Assembly (NCBI GenBank): GCA_029961685.1
Contig: JARWKL010000012.1
Coordinates: 19,267,227 to 19,331,226, forward strand
Reading direction: 5' to 3'
From: Aristolochia californica
Lineage: Eukaryota; Streptophyta; Magnoliopsida; Piperales; Aristolochiaceae
DNA: 64,000 nt
The notes under the pieces: model-generated
Databases searched by the model: none
What the model saw: only the letters and a program-made list of their open reading frames with translations
Told to the model about the DNA's origin: nothing
Position numbers and translations under genes: made by a program
Shown: in pieces, positions 46,794 through 57,349 of the stretch
How the letters are laid out: the number at the start of each line of letters is the position of its first letter
How positions within the stretch are numbered: the stretch's first letter is position 1

Positions 46794-46797
<4 letters not shown>
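46370..46797 (-). pseudogene. Endogenous caulimovirid RNase H
   Basis: Starts beside the TC run with [12 protein letters not shown] (first catalytic Asp), then a stretch ending in a stop at about 46,680 just before SSIDAEILAIIYSLESF (catalytic Glu), then LRTNCEVIVKYFQ, where the third position reads Asn-Cys, and HIKGKNNTLADTLSR at the end. The upstream connection to RT is replaced by the (GA)n run on this strand. Not functional. Confidence 0.8.

Positions 46798-46875
<78 letters not shown>
46797..46875. repeat. (TC)n microsatellite, 79 bp
   Basis: Pure TC run inside or at the edge of viral DNA. Its right flank AAATTTAGAAGGGCA is shared with the TC run at 37,471. Frames with Arg-Glu or Ser-Leu repeats across it are artefacts. 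Confidence 0.95.
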
Positions 46876-46876
<1 letters not shown>

Positions 46877-46889
46877 AATTTAGAAGGGC

Positions 46890-48200
46890 ATCAAAGAAAG
46901 ACCCGTAGAAAGGAGTTTCTTGGGCGGTGATTACCAATAAAAAAATATTGATAACAAACAACCTTTGTCTCTATGTGATTGTGTGTATCTGCTTCCATTT
47001 TGTCTATCTATTTGGCTTTTATTTCACCATAAGTCTCGCTATTAAGGGCTTGTTTGAAACCCATAGAAAAGAAAAGAAAATGAGAGAAAACTATTTTCTG
47101 AAGTTTAGTAGTAGAGGATCATTAAGTGAAAAGAAAATAAGAGAGAAAATCACTCTCTCTAAGTTAATAAATTTTCTCTCACAAAATCGATGGAATTTAG
47201 GGAGAAAATAACAAAAAAAGAAACTCGAGAGAATCTTAATCATCAAAATTTTAAAATGTTACTATTTTTTTTTTATTTTTCATATGTATACAAATAAGAT
47301 TAACTATATTTTTCTTCAATTTTCTCTGTCATTGAAAATGGGCATCCAAACAAGAGAAAATAACCCTTTTTTTTTTTCTCTTTCTTTTGTCTTCCTTTTC
47401 TTTTCCCTCCAAACGTAACCTCAAAGTCTTTGGTAGAGAAAGACACAATTTTCTGAAATACAAACTCATTTATGAAGATGATCACTACATGAGTTTGAGG
47501 GGGGCATATTGAAGCATACAAAGGAGAGGATCCACCCATGCAACATTTTGAAGCCATTGGAGTTAGGAAGAGTTGATTGAATTGGTGTAACCAACCACAT
47601 ATGTGTAACACATGATCAAATAGGACTTATTATAAGTGTGAATATAAATAAACAAGCATGCAATAACAAGGTTCTCTATGATAAGGGATTATCTTTCCTT
47701 CGGTTGAAGAGGTAAAAATTTCTTATCTTCCCTTCGGCTCCGGTTTAGGAGATAATAAAATATGACTTTTATTCGATGCGAAGATGTGATTCAGTTCAGT
47801 TTCTCATACTCTATGTGGACTAGGGCTTTAGTACTTGACTAAAGTGCCGAACCATGTTAACCATTCTCTCATTGTTATCGATCTTTGCAACCCCTATATC
47901 ATCTAATCTTGTGCTGAAATTTTTATTTGGGTCAACAATAATAAAAATTGGTGGGACATTTCACTTAGAATTTTCTATGTTGGATATCAACCGAGTACAA
48001 AATTTTATATATCTCCTCCCTTTGTTGATTATGGGGATGAGAAAAGAAAAAAGGAAAGTCAAAAAGTCAAAATCCCGTGAAGGACGGGGGTTTGCTGTTT
48101 TTGACAATTAGACATCTCCGCCGATGGACCCCACAGCAGACATGCGCACTACGCACTTGGTTGCTTATAGTAGGTCCGACCGGATCCCCCGCCTCTCTCG
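46890..48200. other. Gene-free; MITE-like element at about 47,047-47,420
   Basis: GGGCTTGTTTGAAACCC at 47,047 and CATCCAAACAAG at 47,344 look like opposed ends of a MITE with purine/pyrimidine-rich arms (AAGAAAAGAAAATGAGAG versus CTCTTTCTTTTGTC). The remainder up to the TATA box of the next gene has no supported coding frame. Confidence 0.4.
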
Positions 48201-48210
48201 TATATAAATA
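48201..48210 (+). promoter_or_regulatory. TATA box of the polygalacturonase gene
   Basis: TATATAAATA, preceded by a GC/CT-rich stretch and 53 bp before the ATG at 48,263; a plausible core promoter. Confidence 0.6.
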
Positions 48211-48492
48211 TGTCTTCTTCTGGTTCTTCTTCCTCCCGTTGTCTCTTCTCTTACGGAGGTACATGGACGCCGAAAAGCCGTTCCTTGGGACGATATGGTC
48301 TGCTCTTGCCAAGCCTTCGTGGATCATCCCCCTCGTAATTCTCACCTTCTTCTCCGTCTCCTCCCTCCACCCCGCCACCACACTGCTTTTTCCGTCGTCG
48401 GTTTCCGACAACGACGATGATTTCCCGGCCTCAACGACGCCAGACTGCTCCTGGTTCTACAGACGAAGCCCGCCGAGGCAGGTGGTCAAGTC

Positions 48493-48722
48493 TGTAAAAG
48501 TAAAACAAGATAGATAGAAACAATGTTTTCCTTCCTTGATTCTGGAGGACTACAAGCACTTGTATTTATAGGAGTTTTGTAGATAAGATACATCTGTTAC
48601 AAATATTTGAAAAATATTTAAATTTGAACAGATTTGGTTATATCTTGGATTATCTTCCATAATCCTCATCTTCATCTATTTGTTTAGCTTTATCTGTTTG
48701 TTGAGATTCAGTTGTTCCAATA
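48493..48722 (-). repeat. Copia 3' LTR (element orientation)
   Basis: 230 bp. The end of the element's long frame, about 24 codons, lies in this LTR (stop at 48,650). Confidence 0.93.
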
Positions 48723-51097
48723 CGCCCCCTCAATCGCAATGGGAGCTCGTGTACATTGTGATTGGCTCGAAGTTGGCAGAAGCGTGCAGTGGGAAGCGCT
48801 TTTGTGAATGAGTCAGCTAGTTGATCTGCGCTGGAGATGAACCGAACCTGTAGTTGACGTTGGGCAACCTGATCGCGCACAAAGTGAATGTCTAGTTCGA
48901 TGTGCTTTGTGCGTGAGTGATAGAGAGGGTTAGCCGTGAGATATGTGGCCCCTATATTATCGCACCAGAGTGTAGTTGTACGTTGACTTGAGATGCCGAG
49001 TTCAATGAGAAGAGAGCGGAGCCACATAACTTCTGCAGTGGTATTAGCAATGGCACGATATTCTGCTTCGGTACTGGATCGTGAAACCGTTGGTTGTTTG
49101 CGGGAGCTCCATGATATTAAATTAGAACCAAGATATACACAATAACCACTTACAGATCGTCTGTCGTCGGGACAACCGGCCCAGTCGGCATCAGAGAAAG
49201 CATGTATTTCTGTGGATGAGTTACGGCGGATGAGAATGCCATGGTGAATAGTTTGCTTAAGATATCGAAGAATGCGTTTGACTGCGGTCCAGTGCTCTGT
49301 AGTTGGACGCTGCATGAACTGGCATACTTTGCTGACTGCAAAGGCGAGGTCGGGTCTTGTAAAAGAGAGATACTGGAGAGAGCCAACTGTGCTGCGATAA
49401 AGAGTAGGATCACTGAAAGGATCACCTTTGAATATTGATAAGTTGGCTGTTGTGGACATGGGGGAGTTAACTGGCTTAGCTTGTAGCATATTGGTTTTCT
49501 TGAGCAGGTCAAAAATATATTTCTGTTGTGAGAGAAAAAGTCCACGATCATCATGTAGTGCCTCAATACCCAAAAAATAGTGAAGCGGCCCAAGATCTTT
49601 TAGGGCGAAATCTTGCTGAAGATTGGTGATGATTGAGTGTAAAAAAGATTGGTGAGGCCCAGTGATGATAATGTCATCAACGTATATGAGTAAGAAAATA
49701 ACAGTATGTGTTGACCTGAAAATGAATAAGGAAGTATCGGCCTTGGAACCAGTAAAACCCATTTCTACTAGTTTATTGCTGAGTCGTGAGAACCAAGCAC
49801 GGGGTGCTTGTTTGAGCCCATAAAGAGATTTTTGGAGATGACACACAAACTCAGGACATGATGGATCTGAGAAACCAGGAGGTTGGGTCATGTAAACCGT
49901 TTCTTGTAGATTTCCATGTAAAAAGGCATTTTTGACATCTAGTTGTCGTATAGGCCAACTGTGTGATACTGCAAAAGAGATAACAGTGCGAATGGTTGTG
50001 GCCTTGACCACTGGACTAAAGGTAGCATCATAGTCAATACCTGGCAATTGATGAAAGCCTTTTGCAACGAGGCGGGCTTTGTAGCGATCGATGGACCCAT
50101 CAGCCCGTTTCTTGATTCGGTAAACCCACTTGCAGCCCACGAGGTTAATGTTGGGTTGTGGAGGAACTAGAGCCCATGTGCCATTATCGATGAGGGCCTG
50201 AAATTCTTCAATCATGGCCTGTCTCCAATGTGGATTTTTCGAGGCAGTAGAGAATGAAGTAGGTTCAATTTCCTGGGTTTCAGTGATTAAGGCCCGTGGA
50301 GGGGGAGTCATATCTGGGGGGAGACTTTTGGGTTTGTGTATATTATTTTTGGATCGTGTGATCATGGGATGGGAGTTTTGATTTTCAACATGGGGTTCGG
50401 GTTGAGATTTTGGGCGGGACGGTAGGTCTGGTTGCGACGGAGGGTTATGTGGCGACGGGTTCGGAATGTGCGTCGGGTTTGGATTTTGCAACGGAAATTC
50501 ATTCTGCGACGGAAGGGTATTTTGCGATGAGAGGTTGTTGTGCGCCGGAAGAGGAGGTTGCGACGGAAGGGGATTTTCCATTAACGGAAGGGGAGGTTGC
50601 GACGGAAGGGGATTTGCCGTCAATGGAAGAGGAGGTTGCGACGGAAGGGGATTTGTCGTTGACTGAAGAAGATTTTGCGACAGAAGGGGATTTTGCAATG
50701 GGGGGTGTGTTTGTGACAAGTTAGATTCTGAAAGAGAGAGAGATGAGGGTAGTGATGGGAGAGGGGTCTGGGATGCGGGAGAGGAAGAGAGGAGAGCACT
50801 TAGAATGGTTTGATCTTGTTGTGACCAGTGAATATATGCAGGATTGGGGATGTGTATGGAGCTATTGGAAGATGAAGGAATTGTGAGAGGTGGGCAAAGA
50901 ATGGAACCATCGAGATAACCAAAGAGATTTTGACCACGGAGGTATGGAATGAATTGGGCTCGCCAAAGAAGATAGTTGTCTTTGGTGAGTTTGATTGTAA
51001 TGATATGATGGAGTTGGGTGGGGAGAATGGAGCTGGCTGTAGACAAAGAAGAACTGTTGGAAGAAGGTTGGCTTGTAGAGGACACGTTGGAAGCCAT
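48650..51097 (-). CDS. Copia gag(N-term)-RT-RNase H fusion, no protease or integrase
   Basis: 815 aa from MASNVSST at 51,097; the frame is open a further 46 codons into the LTR, but this Met fits Copia gag. Residues 1-110: Copia gag N-terminal domain (LTKDNYLLWRAQFIPYLRG). Residues about 110-245: low-complexity Pro/Ser/Gln/Asn linker with tandem NPLPSQPPLP units, then ITRSK. From about 280: RT (WRQAMIEEFQALIDNGTW; KARLVAKGFHQ; VKNAFLHG; LKQAPRAWF; catalytic YVDDIIITG near 49,675). C-terminal RNase H: DADWAGC, STEAEY, CDNIGA. Missing are the zinc knuckle, aspartic protease (DSGA type) and integrase (HHCC, DDE). No stop or frameshift. It could supply RT but not integrase. Confidence 0.92.
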   Translation of the reverse strand: MASNVSSTSQPSSNSSSLSTASSILPTQLHHIITIKLTKDNYLLWRAQFIPYLRGQNLFGYLDGSILCPPLTIPSSSNSSIHIPNPAYIHWSQQDQTILSALLSSSPASQTPLPSLPSSLSLSESNLSQTHPPLQNPLLSQNLLQSTTNPLPSQPPLPLTANPLPSQPPLPLMENPLPSQPPLPAHNNLSSQNTLPSQNEFPLQNPNPTHIPNPSPHNPPSQPDLPSRPKSQPEPHVENQNSHPMITRSKNNIHKPKSLPPDMTPPPRALITETQEIEPTSFSTASKNPHWRQAMIEEFQALIDNGTWALVPPQPNINLVGCKWVYRIKKRADGSIDRYKARLVAKGFHQLPGIDYDATFSPVVKATTIRTVISFAVSHSWPIRQLDVKNAFLHGNLQETVYMTQPPGFSDPSCPEFVCHLQKSLYGLKQAPRAWFSRLSNKLVEMGFTGSKADTSLFIFRSTHTVIFLLIYVDDIIITGPHQSFLHSIITNLQQDFALKDLGPLHYFLGIEALHDDRGLFLSQQKYIFDLLKKTNMLQAKPVNSPMSTTANLSIFKGDPFSDPTLYRSTVGSLQYLSFTRPDLAFAVSKVCQFMQRPTTEHWTAVKRILRYLKQTIHHGILIRRNSSTEIHAFSDADWAGCPDDRRSVSGYCVYLGSNLISWSSRKQPTVSRSSTEAEYRAIANTTAEVMWLRSLLIELGISSQRTTTLWCDNIGATYLTANPLYHSRTKHIELDIHFVRDQVAQRQLQVRFISSADQLADSFTKALPTARFCQLRANHNVHELPLRLRGRIGTTESQQTDKAKQIDEDEDYGR
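50470..50710 (-). repeat. Tandem repeats in the gag-RT linker
   Basis: A ~39-bp unit coding NPLPSQPPLPLxx is repeated three times, with several shorter related units on both sides (NPLLSQN, NNLSSQNTLPSQN). It joins the gag piece to the RT-proximal linker. Confidence 0.75.
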
Positions 51098-51134
51098 GGA
51101 TGAGCGACGTATGTCTTTGGAAGCTCTGATACCA

Positions 51135-51364
51135 TGTAAAAGTAAAACAAGATAGATAGAAACAATGTTTTCCTTCCTTGATTCTGGAGGACTACAAGCA
51201 CTTGTATTTATAGGAGTTTTGTAGATAAGATACATCTGTTACAAATATTTGAAAAATATTTAAATTTGAACAGATTTGGTTATATCTTGGATTATCTTCC
51301 ATAATCCTCATCTTCATCTATTTGTTTAGCTTTATCTGTTTGTTGAGATTCAGTTGTTCCAATA
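51135..51364 (-). repeat. Copia 5' LTR (element orientation)
   Basis: 230 bp, same sequence as the LTR at 48,493-48,722 on reading; followed inward by the tRNA-iMet primer site and outward by the AAGTC duplication. Confidence 0.93.
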
Positions 51365-53299
51365 AAGTCCATCGTGGATTTCGGGGGCATCGCGGATGGA
51401 GTCACGTCCAACACCGACGCTTTCCGGCGCGCCGTCGATCATCTGAAATCTTTCGCGGGCGACGGAGGATCGAAGCTCGTCGTCCCCAAGGGGAGATGGC
51501 TGACGGGCAGCTTTAATCTGACGAGCAATTTCACTCTGTTTCTGGAAGAAGGTGCTGTTCTTCTGGGTTCTCAGGTACTTCATAGTATTAAACGGAAGCT
51601 TTTAAAAAAAAAAAATTAATTCCCTTCTTTTCTTTCGTTTTCGTGGAAAAAATCTACACATATGGCAACAGCGTTCAATGCATAGTTATCACCAAATTTC
51701 ATGTTAAAAGGATCTTTGAATTAAACTCGGAAAGCAGTAAAAGGCCATTGAAAAACGACGTCAGAAACCGAAAGTCGATGTGAAAAGCAGTAACGAGAAA
51801 GGCGGTGTGGCTTTCTAGAAAAGACGATCAGGTATAGAAATTACTAGTAATCTCAAGAATGATGATGATGATTAATTGGATTAGGATCCGAAGGAATGGC
51901 CGGTGATCGAGGCATTGCCTTCGTATGGGCGAGGAAGAGAACGATTCGGAGGACGACACATAAGTCTCATACATGGAAATTCCCTCGAGAACGTCGTCAT
52001 CACGGGTACGTTTCTTCCCTTTATTTTTCTTTATTGCTTTCACGTCTTCCATTACTATTTTAATGCATTAAACTTTGTAAAACCTTAGCTTTTTAAACCT
52101 TAGCTTTTACGTCTGCAATTCATTATCTGAATACAATAACAATCACATCCAAACGGCAATTATTCTGAACACTTCAAAGCCTCACAGATCCATAACATAA
52201 CCATTGCTGGTGATGGAAAAGTAAGGAATTATTCTTTAACATATTCGAGTTGTTACAGGACAGAATGGAAGCATAGATGGGCAAGGCAGAATATGGTGGG
52301 AACTATGGTGGAACAGAACTTTGGAACACACAAGGGGTCACCTCCTTGAATTCATCAATTCCAGTAACATTCTCATTCACAATCTCACCTTCCTCAACTC
52401 CCCCTTTTGGACAATCCACCCTGTTTATTGCAGGTAAATCCCCCAAATCTTCCCATCTTCTCTTTGTTGAATACTCATATTCTCAACAATCTTGTACTTA
52501 CATTCAGTGATGTGGTAATCAAGCAAGTCACCATCTTGTCTCCCCCTCACTCCCCCAACACAGATGGCATTGACCCTGGTGAGTCAAACTCTTCTTTAAT
52601 TTGTCGAAAAGAACTCAGAAACAGTGAGCAGATACTAAACCTTAGTTGAACAACCCAGATTCGAGCTCCAACGTCTGCATTGAGGACTGCTACATCGAGA
52701 GCGGAGACGATCTAGTCGCCATAAAGAGCGGCTGGGACCAGTACGGCATCGCCATGGCTCGACCGAGTTCGAACATAGTCGTAAGGAGGGTATCAGGCAC
52801 AACACCAACATGTTCTGGGGTGGGCATTGGAAGTGAGATGTCTGGAGGGATAACAAACGTGGTAGTTGAAGATCTGCGAGTCCGAGACTCGGCCGCCGGT
52901 GTTCGGATCAAAACCGATAGAGGGAGAGGAGGCTACATTGCTAACATTTCTATCAGTAATATGGTTTTGGAGAGGGTGAAGATACCTATCAGATTCAGCA
53001 GGGGAGCGAATGACCATCCGGATGATGGATGGGATCCAAAGGCACTGCCTGTTGTGAAAGGGATTTATGTGACGAATGTGACAGGAGTGGGGATTGAAAG
53101 GGCACCCTTGTTGGAGGGGTTGGAGGATGCACCTTTTGACAGCATCTGCATGAAGAACATTACATTGGAGGGGATGCATCCTCCTGCATCATGGCAATGT
53201 GAGTTTGTTTCAGGGATTGCCATCGCCGTCTCTCCTTCACCGTGCTCTCAGTTGCAGCAGGGTAATGGTAGCTTTGCGTCCTTGTGCTGGCCCTCTTAA

Positions 53300-54840
53300 G
53301 ACTTGGGTTGGTTGATGGAGAATTGATTCATGGAGGAGCCATAGATGATGAAAGCTGCTTTTGGATACGGCTCTAGCCTGTAGGAACAACAGAGCAGAAG
53401 CGAATTAGATAAGCGAGTTACAGGGGAAGATAAAAAGGCATCTAGATACCTTAGCGGCCTGTACATTTGAGAAATAGTTAGAGATTCTTGTTTATTGATT
53501 GCTTTAGTGTACAATTTTACTGGATGAACCAAAAGCTTGAAGAAGAATTCAATGTTTGGAATTGTTTCTCTGCACAAGAAGAAAAGAACTGTTAGGAATA
53601 CAAGAACCTTGACGCCCTCTGCAGGAGGACCCCGAGATATTAGAAAACCGTAATTTTAAATCCTAATCCAGAATTTATACCTGAATTTAATCCGAAATTT
53701 CGTCTTTTAGTTGCGGAATCACTATGATGAACAATACGGATGATTGGTTTTGTCATCTTTCTTAACTAAATCTCTTTAATTCCTCAATGGGACTGCCGTC
53801 TTTCTTCTGGATGGAGAGAAGAAAAACTGTATTTGATTTGGTACATTGGAAACCATAACCATAATGTGTCTCCTTATATAGGGTTCCCATGATTCCCTAT
53901 GGTAGCTACTCAATTGGCCCATATTCCTTAATGGGCTTAACAAAATTAAACTAATTAATTTCGGCTCATTTCATTAAATAGTAAATATAATTGAATAATA
54001 AATATATTATCCAAATTAGAATAAGAAACGTGAATTTCCTAATACAAGAATCTTCCTCCTACCTAAACCAGAACTCAAAAGCATTGAACAACATGCACTA
54101 TTTGCAACTACACTTGTAAAGTAGGAAAATAACCCAACAAAGAATCCGACAAGAAAAAGGATTATAGGGAAGAGCACGTAGGACTAGATTACATGAGAAG
54201 GAGTCAACCCCACTCAACAAAAAAAACAATAAAAAGGATTTGTCAACCCCACTGGACAAAAAAATAAAATAAAAAGGATTTGTCAAACCCCGCTAATAGT
54301 AATTTGTTTTATTAAAATGAGTAATCGATCCCTGTAGGAAGCATAAGCTAGAGGAGTCGAGCACAAAAAAGGATTCGACCACAAAAAAAAAAAAAAAAAA
54401 AAAAAAAAAAACATTGAAAACAAAAAGGATTCAACCCAAAGAAAAGAGATGACCCCAAATAATAAAAATTCAACTCTTAAAAATGTCAAAAGCTAGTTTA
54501 GAATGTTACAGTCCTCAATAGAAAAAATTAGGATTTTATTATTTTTTTTATATTTTTTGGAGTGATTTCACCTATTTTGCATGACTCCAAAAATAACTTT
54601 GTCCATTCATAAAGGCTAGTTTTTAGAATGGTCAAACGCGACCCAAACTTAAAGATATGTTTGCTCACGCGAATTTCAAAGTGTTCCAAAGTGTTTTGTC
54701 AAGTGCTAGTGCCAATATGAGCCCACTAAGAAGTATTCTTTGCAAAGATGTTTATTGAAAGTTAGTACTTATCAGCATTAATTTCAAACATCTAGTGAGA
54801 TATTTAGTTTTTGATTTGTGGAAGTTTTGTTTTACATTGT
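53300..54840. other. Gene-free; degenerate A-rich repeats
   Basis: The first few hundred bases are the polygalacturonase 3' flank. 54,130-54,480 holds diverged ~45-bp units with AAAAAGGATT(T/C)GTCAACCCC(A/G)CT motifs, and a pure A run of about 29 at 54,383. No gene. Confidence 0.5.
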
Positions 54841-54972
54841 AACATCATTACAAGCTCTGATTTTCATATCAATTATCATATTACCTACATCATTACAAGC
54901 TCTGATTTTCATATCAATTATCATCTTACCTACATCATTACAAGCTCTGATTTTCATATCAATTATCATATT
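54840..54972. repeat. Three-unit 45-bp tandem repeat
   Basis: The unit is about CATCATTACAAGCTCTGATT followed by TTCATATCAATTATCATATT and ACCTA. Units begin at about 54,843, 54,889 and 54,934. The third unit is where the SINE below inserted. Confidence 0.85.
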
Positions 54973-55051
54973 ACCTAAGACCGTTTGGTTTAGTGGTATT
55001 CTCTTTACATCAAGTGCGTCAAGTCGCAAGTTCGAATCGCGCCATGTCCCT

Positions 55052-55079
<28 letters not shown>
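54973..55079 (+). mobile_element. tRNA-derived SINE with 17-bp target duplication
   Basis: A tRNA-like head with A box TGGTTTAGTGG and B box AGTTCGAATCG in proper spacing, then TGTCCCTTT, an A tract and a (TA)n tail. It is flanked by ATATCAATTATCATATT at 54,956-54,972 and again at 55,080-55,096, an exact 17-bp target duplication. The tRNA stems do not close, so this is not a working tRNA. Confidence 0.82.
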
Positions 55080-55082
<3 letters not shown>

Positions 55083-55096
55083 TCAATTATCATATT

Positions 55097-57340
55097 TGAA
55101 AAACTTCCCATATAACCAGTATTAACAAAGTTAAACACTATACAAAAGCAATATTACCAAATAATGGTGGGAACCACTTTTTCTCGATGAAATTTAAAAT
55201 CGCCAAATAATGTATACATTTTTTGACAATTTTAATTTTGTCAAGAACAATTTGATAATATTGTATATAAAATTATAGGAAAATAAAGGTTTTTTTTCAA
55301 AAAAAATTGTTAAGAAAATGTTTATTTTAAATTGATCGAGAAAAGTTCCCCAAATTTGCAATGAATAAATGAAAAAAGAGACTTTTCCCATTGAAATCTA
55401 AAATCATCGAGAAATATACACATTTCTCATTGAGTTTAATTTGGTTAAGAAATTTCCAAAATATTCTAAATAATTAAAAAAACATAAAGGTTTTTCTCAA
55501 AAAGTTTCATAATATTCTAAATAAGATTAAATGAAAACAAGGGTCTTTCGTGACAAAATTTAAAATCATACATTTCATGGAGATTTTATTTTTTTCAAGA
55601 AAAGTTCCCCAACATTCTAAAAAATTAAACAAAAATAAGGTCTTTTTTTTGGTGAAATTTAAATAAGGGGTTATTTTATTTCATACTAATAAATTAAGTC
55701 ACTATATTTATGTAATAACCATTTTGATAAAAAATAATATTTTATATTTTTTTTCAAAAATATTAAATTAAATCACTATATTTAAGTAATAACCATTTGA
55801 TAAAAATCAATATTATATAATAACTAAAAAATAGAAAATAAAAAAACAAATTGATTTTACATTAACCAAAATACAAGCCAAATGTTACCATCCAATTTTT
55901 AATTTTATATTTATTTTCATTTGCCTTTTATACTACGATTAAAAGTTACATAAAAAGTACATTTATAATATATGATCATCTAGTTTGGATTAATTAGCCA
56001 AGTAACTAGTTTAATCTAATAATTAATTATCTAATTTTATACTTATTAATAAATTAAAATTAAATAACTAAATAATTAAATATTAACTCTCATATTAATT
56101 AACACAATTTATGTGACAACTAATTATTTAAGTGAATAATATATGTTTAATCAGCAAGTTCTTAATCAATTAACTAATTGAATAATTGATAATTATATCA
56201 TTACTTAATTGATTAACAAATTACTTGTTTATTTAAACAGATTAGTTAAATAATTAGTATTTAGCTAATTAGCTAACTAAATAATTATATAATTAATTAA
56301 TTGATTGATTAATTATGTAAGTTCCAATGTGATACCTTGGTTTAAAGAATTAATTTAAATTAATTAAGTGAGGTTGAAAGAATGAGAAAAGTGCAGGGTG
56401 GAGAAATTTGAAACAGTAATAAATGACTGGAATTGCTGAAAAACTCCATGTATCCAAAGTGGATAGCATCCAGAGGATGAGCTGCAAAATCTATACTAGG
56501 CCCCTAACATAACACAACTCATGCAAAATATGAGCAAGACCAGACTGTCCACACCATCTTATATTTTTCTAATTTGTAGCAAAGAATAAAAAATGGATAG
56601 AAGTTTTAGAGAAAGCAGATTAAGCAAGAGAAAATACAAGAGGACTAATTCAGGATCCCATAGAAAGCAAATGTAGTTTCTCAGGATAAATTAATGCAAC
56701 TAAACAAGACTAGTTTGAGATAAAACAGAGAACTACCAACATATGGAAATGCATGATATACCTCGAAGTTTCTCAGGACATACAGCCAAGCAAATGCTCT
56801 AGAAAATGGTCATCAGTAATTGCTCTGGGAAGTCATTCTGCTCCTGATTAAAACGTTAAGAAGTTATCACAAATGAGAAAGGAGCTACATCTTTCCCGAG
56901 GACATCCTACAGCTAAATTATTAAAAAAAAAAAACACGATCAGTGACTTTAACAAGACAAACGAATGATTAATGAGATTGCAGGGAGGCAAGTTAATCAT
57001 AGGAAGGCAATACAGTGTGCATAGAAAAACCTGCCACTGGATGGCATGATAATCAAAGATTTTAGACTGAGGATTCATATAATCGTGGAAAACAAGCCAA
57101 ACATGGAGGGAAAATAAAGAACATAAGAGTTACATTACCTCTTTTTAGGTTCGCCCTGGCGACACATAGAACAACAAAGAGAAGTCCACAAAGCTAAAAA
57201 CAAAGAATCAGAGGAGAAAATGAAAGAGAAGAAGAAGTTTGTTGAGTGATTTAGTTAAGAAAAGAACGAATAAAAAACGAAAAAACAAAGAGAAAAATAA
57301 GAAGTGATATGAATATTACTGTTTGCATTTATGTAAGATG
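55097..57340. other. AT-rich DNA, no gene
   Basis: 55.1-55.7 kb has three or four diverged units with AAAATC(G/A)xxxAAATxxATACAT and AAGAAAAxTTCCCCAA motifs. 55.9-56.33 kb is full of TTAATTAA-type words. 56.35-57.34 kb is less AT-rich but has no recognisable exon. Confidence 0.4.
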
Positions 57341-57349
57341 GAAACCCCA

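Larger units (their letters stand above)
48488..51369 (-). mobile_element. Compact Copia LTR retrotransposon, minus strand, very young
   Basis: LTRs at 48,493-48,722 and 51,135-51,364, 230 bp each, identical as far as I can read. Target duplication AAGTC at 48,488-48,492 and 51,365-51,369. In element orientation the LTR runs TATTGGAAC...TTTTACA. Directly inside the 5' LTR is TGGTATCAGAGCTTCC (51,119-51,134), a perfect initiator-Met primer site, and before the 3' LTR is a GAGGGGGCG polypurine tract. Internal part is only 2,412 bp and carries a single long frame lacking protease and integrase. Identical LTRs indicate recent insertion. Confidence 0.93.
48263..53299 (+). pseudogene. Polygalacturonase (GH28) gene, exon 1 split by a Copia element
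   Basis: Pectin-degrading or modifying cell-wall glycosidase family. Coding parts: 48263-48492, [insertion plus target duplication 48493-51369], 51370-51574, then exons 51885-52005, 52259-52433, 52508-52578, 52659-53299. Skipping the insertion, the host coding length is 1,443 nt (480 aa) with no other lesion. N-terminus has a membrane/signal segment (PSWIIPLVILTFFSV) then VDFGGIADGVTSNT. Catalytic motifs: NTDGID (52,557), GDDLVAIKSG, and RIKT; in place of the classic GHG motif is SGVGIGSEMSGG, as in one plant clade of these enzymes. The insertion falls between Lys-Ser codons and should destroy the normal product. Confidence 0.9.

Noticed and set aside
46674..46961. Frames with long Arg-Glu or Ser-Leu repeats
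   Set aside because: Artefact of the (TC)n microsatellite.
50410..50724. 104-aa Glu/Gly-rich plus frame with repeats
   Set aside because: Antisense of the repeated Pro/Gln/Ser linker in the Copia frame.
54978..55050. A functional tRNA gene
   Set aside because: A and B boxes are present but acceptor and anticodon stems do not pair, and the piece is flanked by a target duplication with a TA-rich tail; a SINE explains it better.
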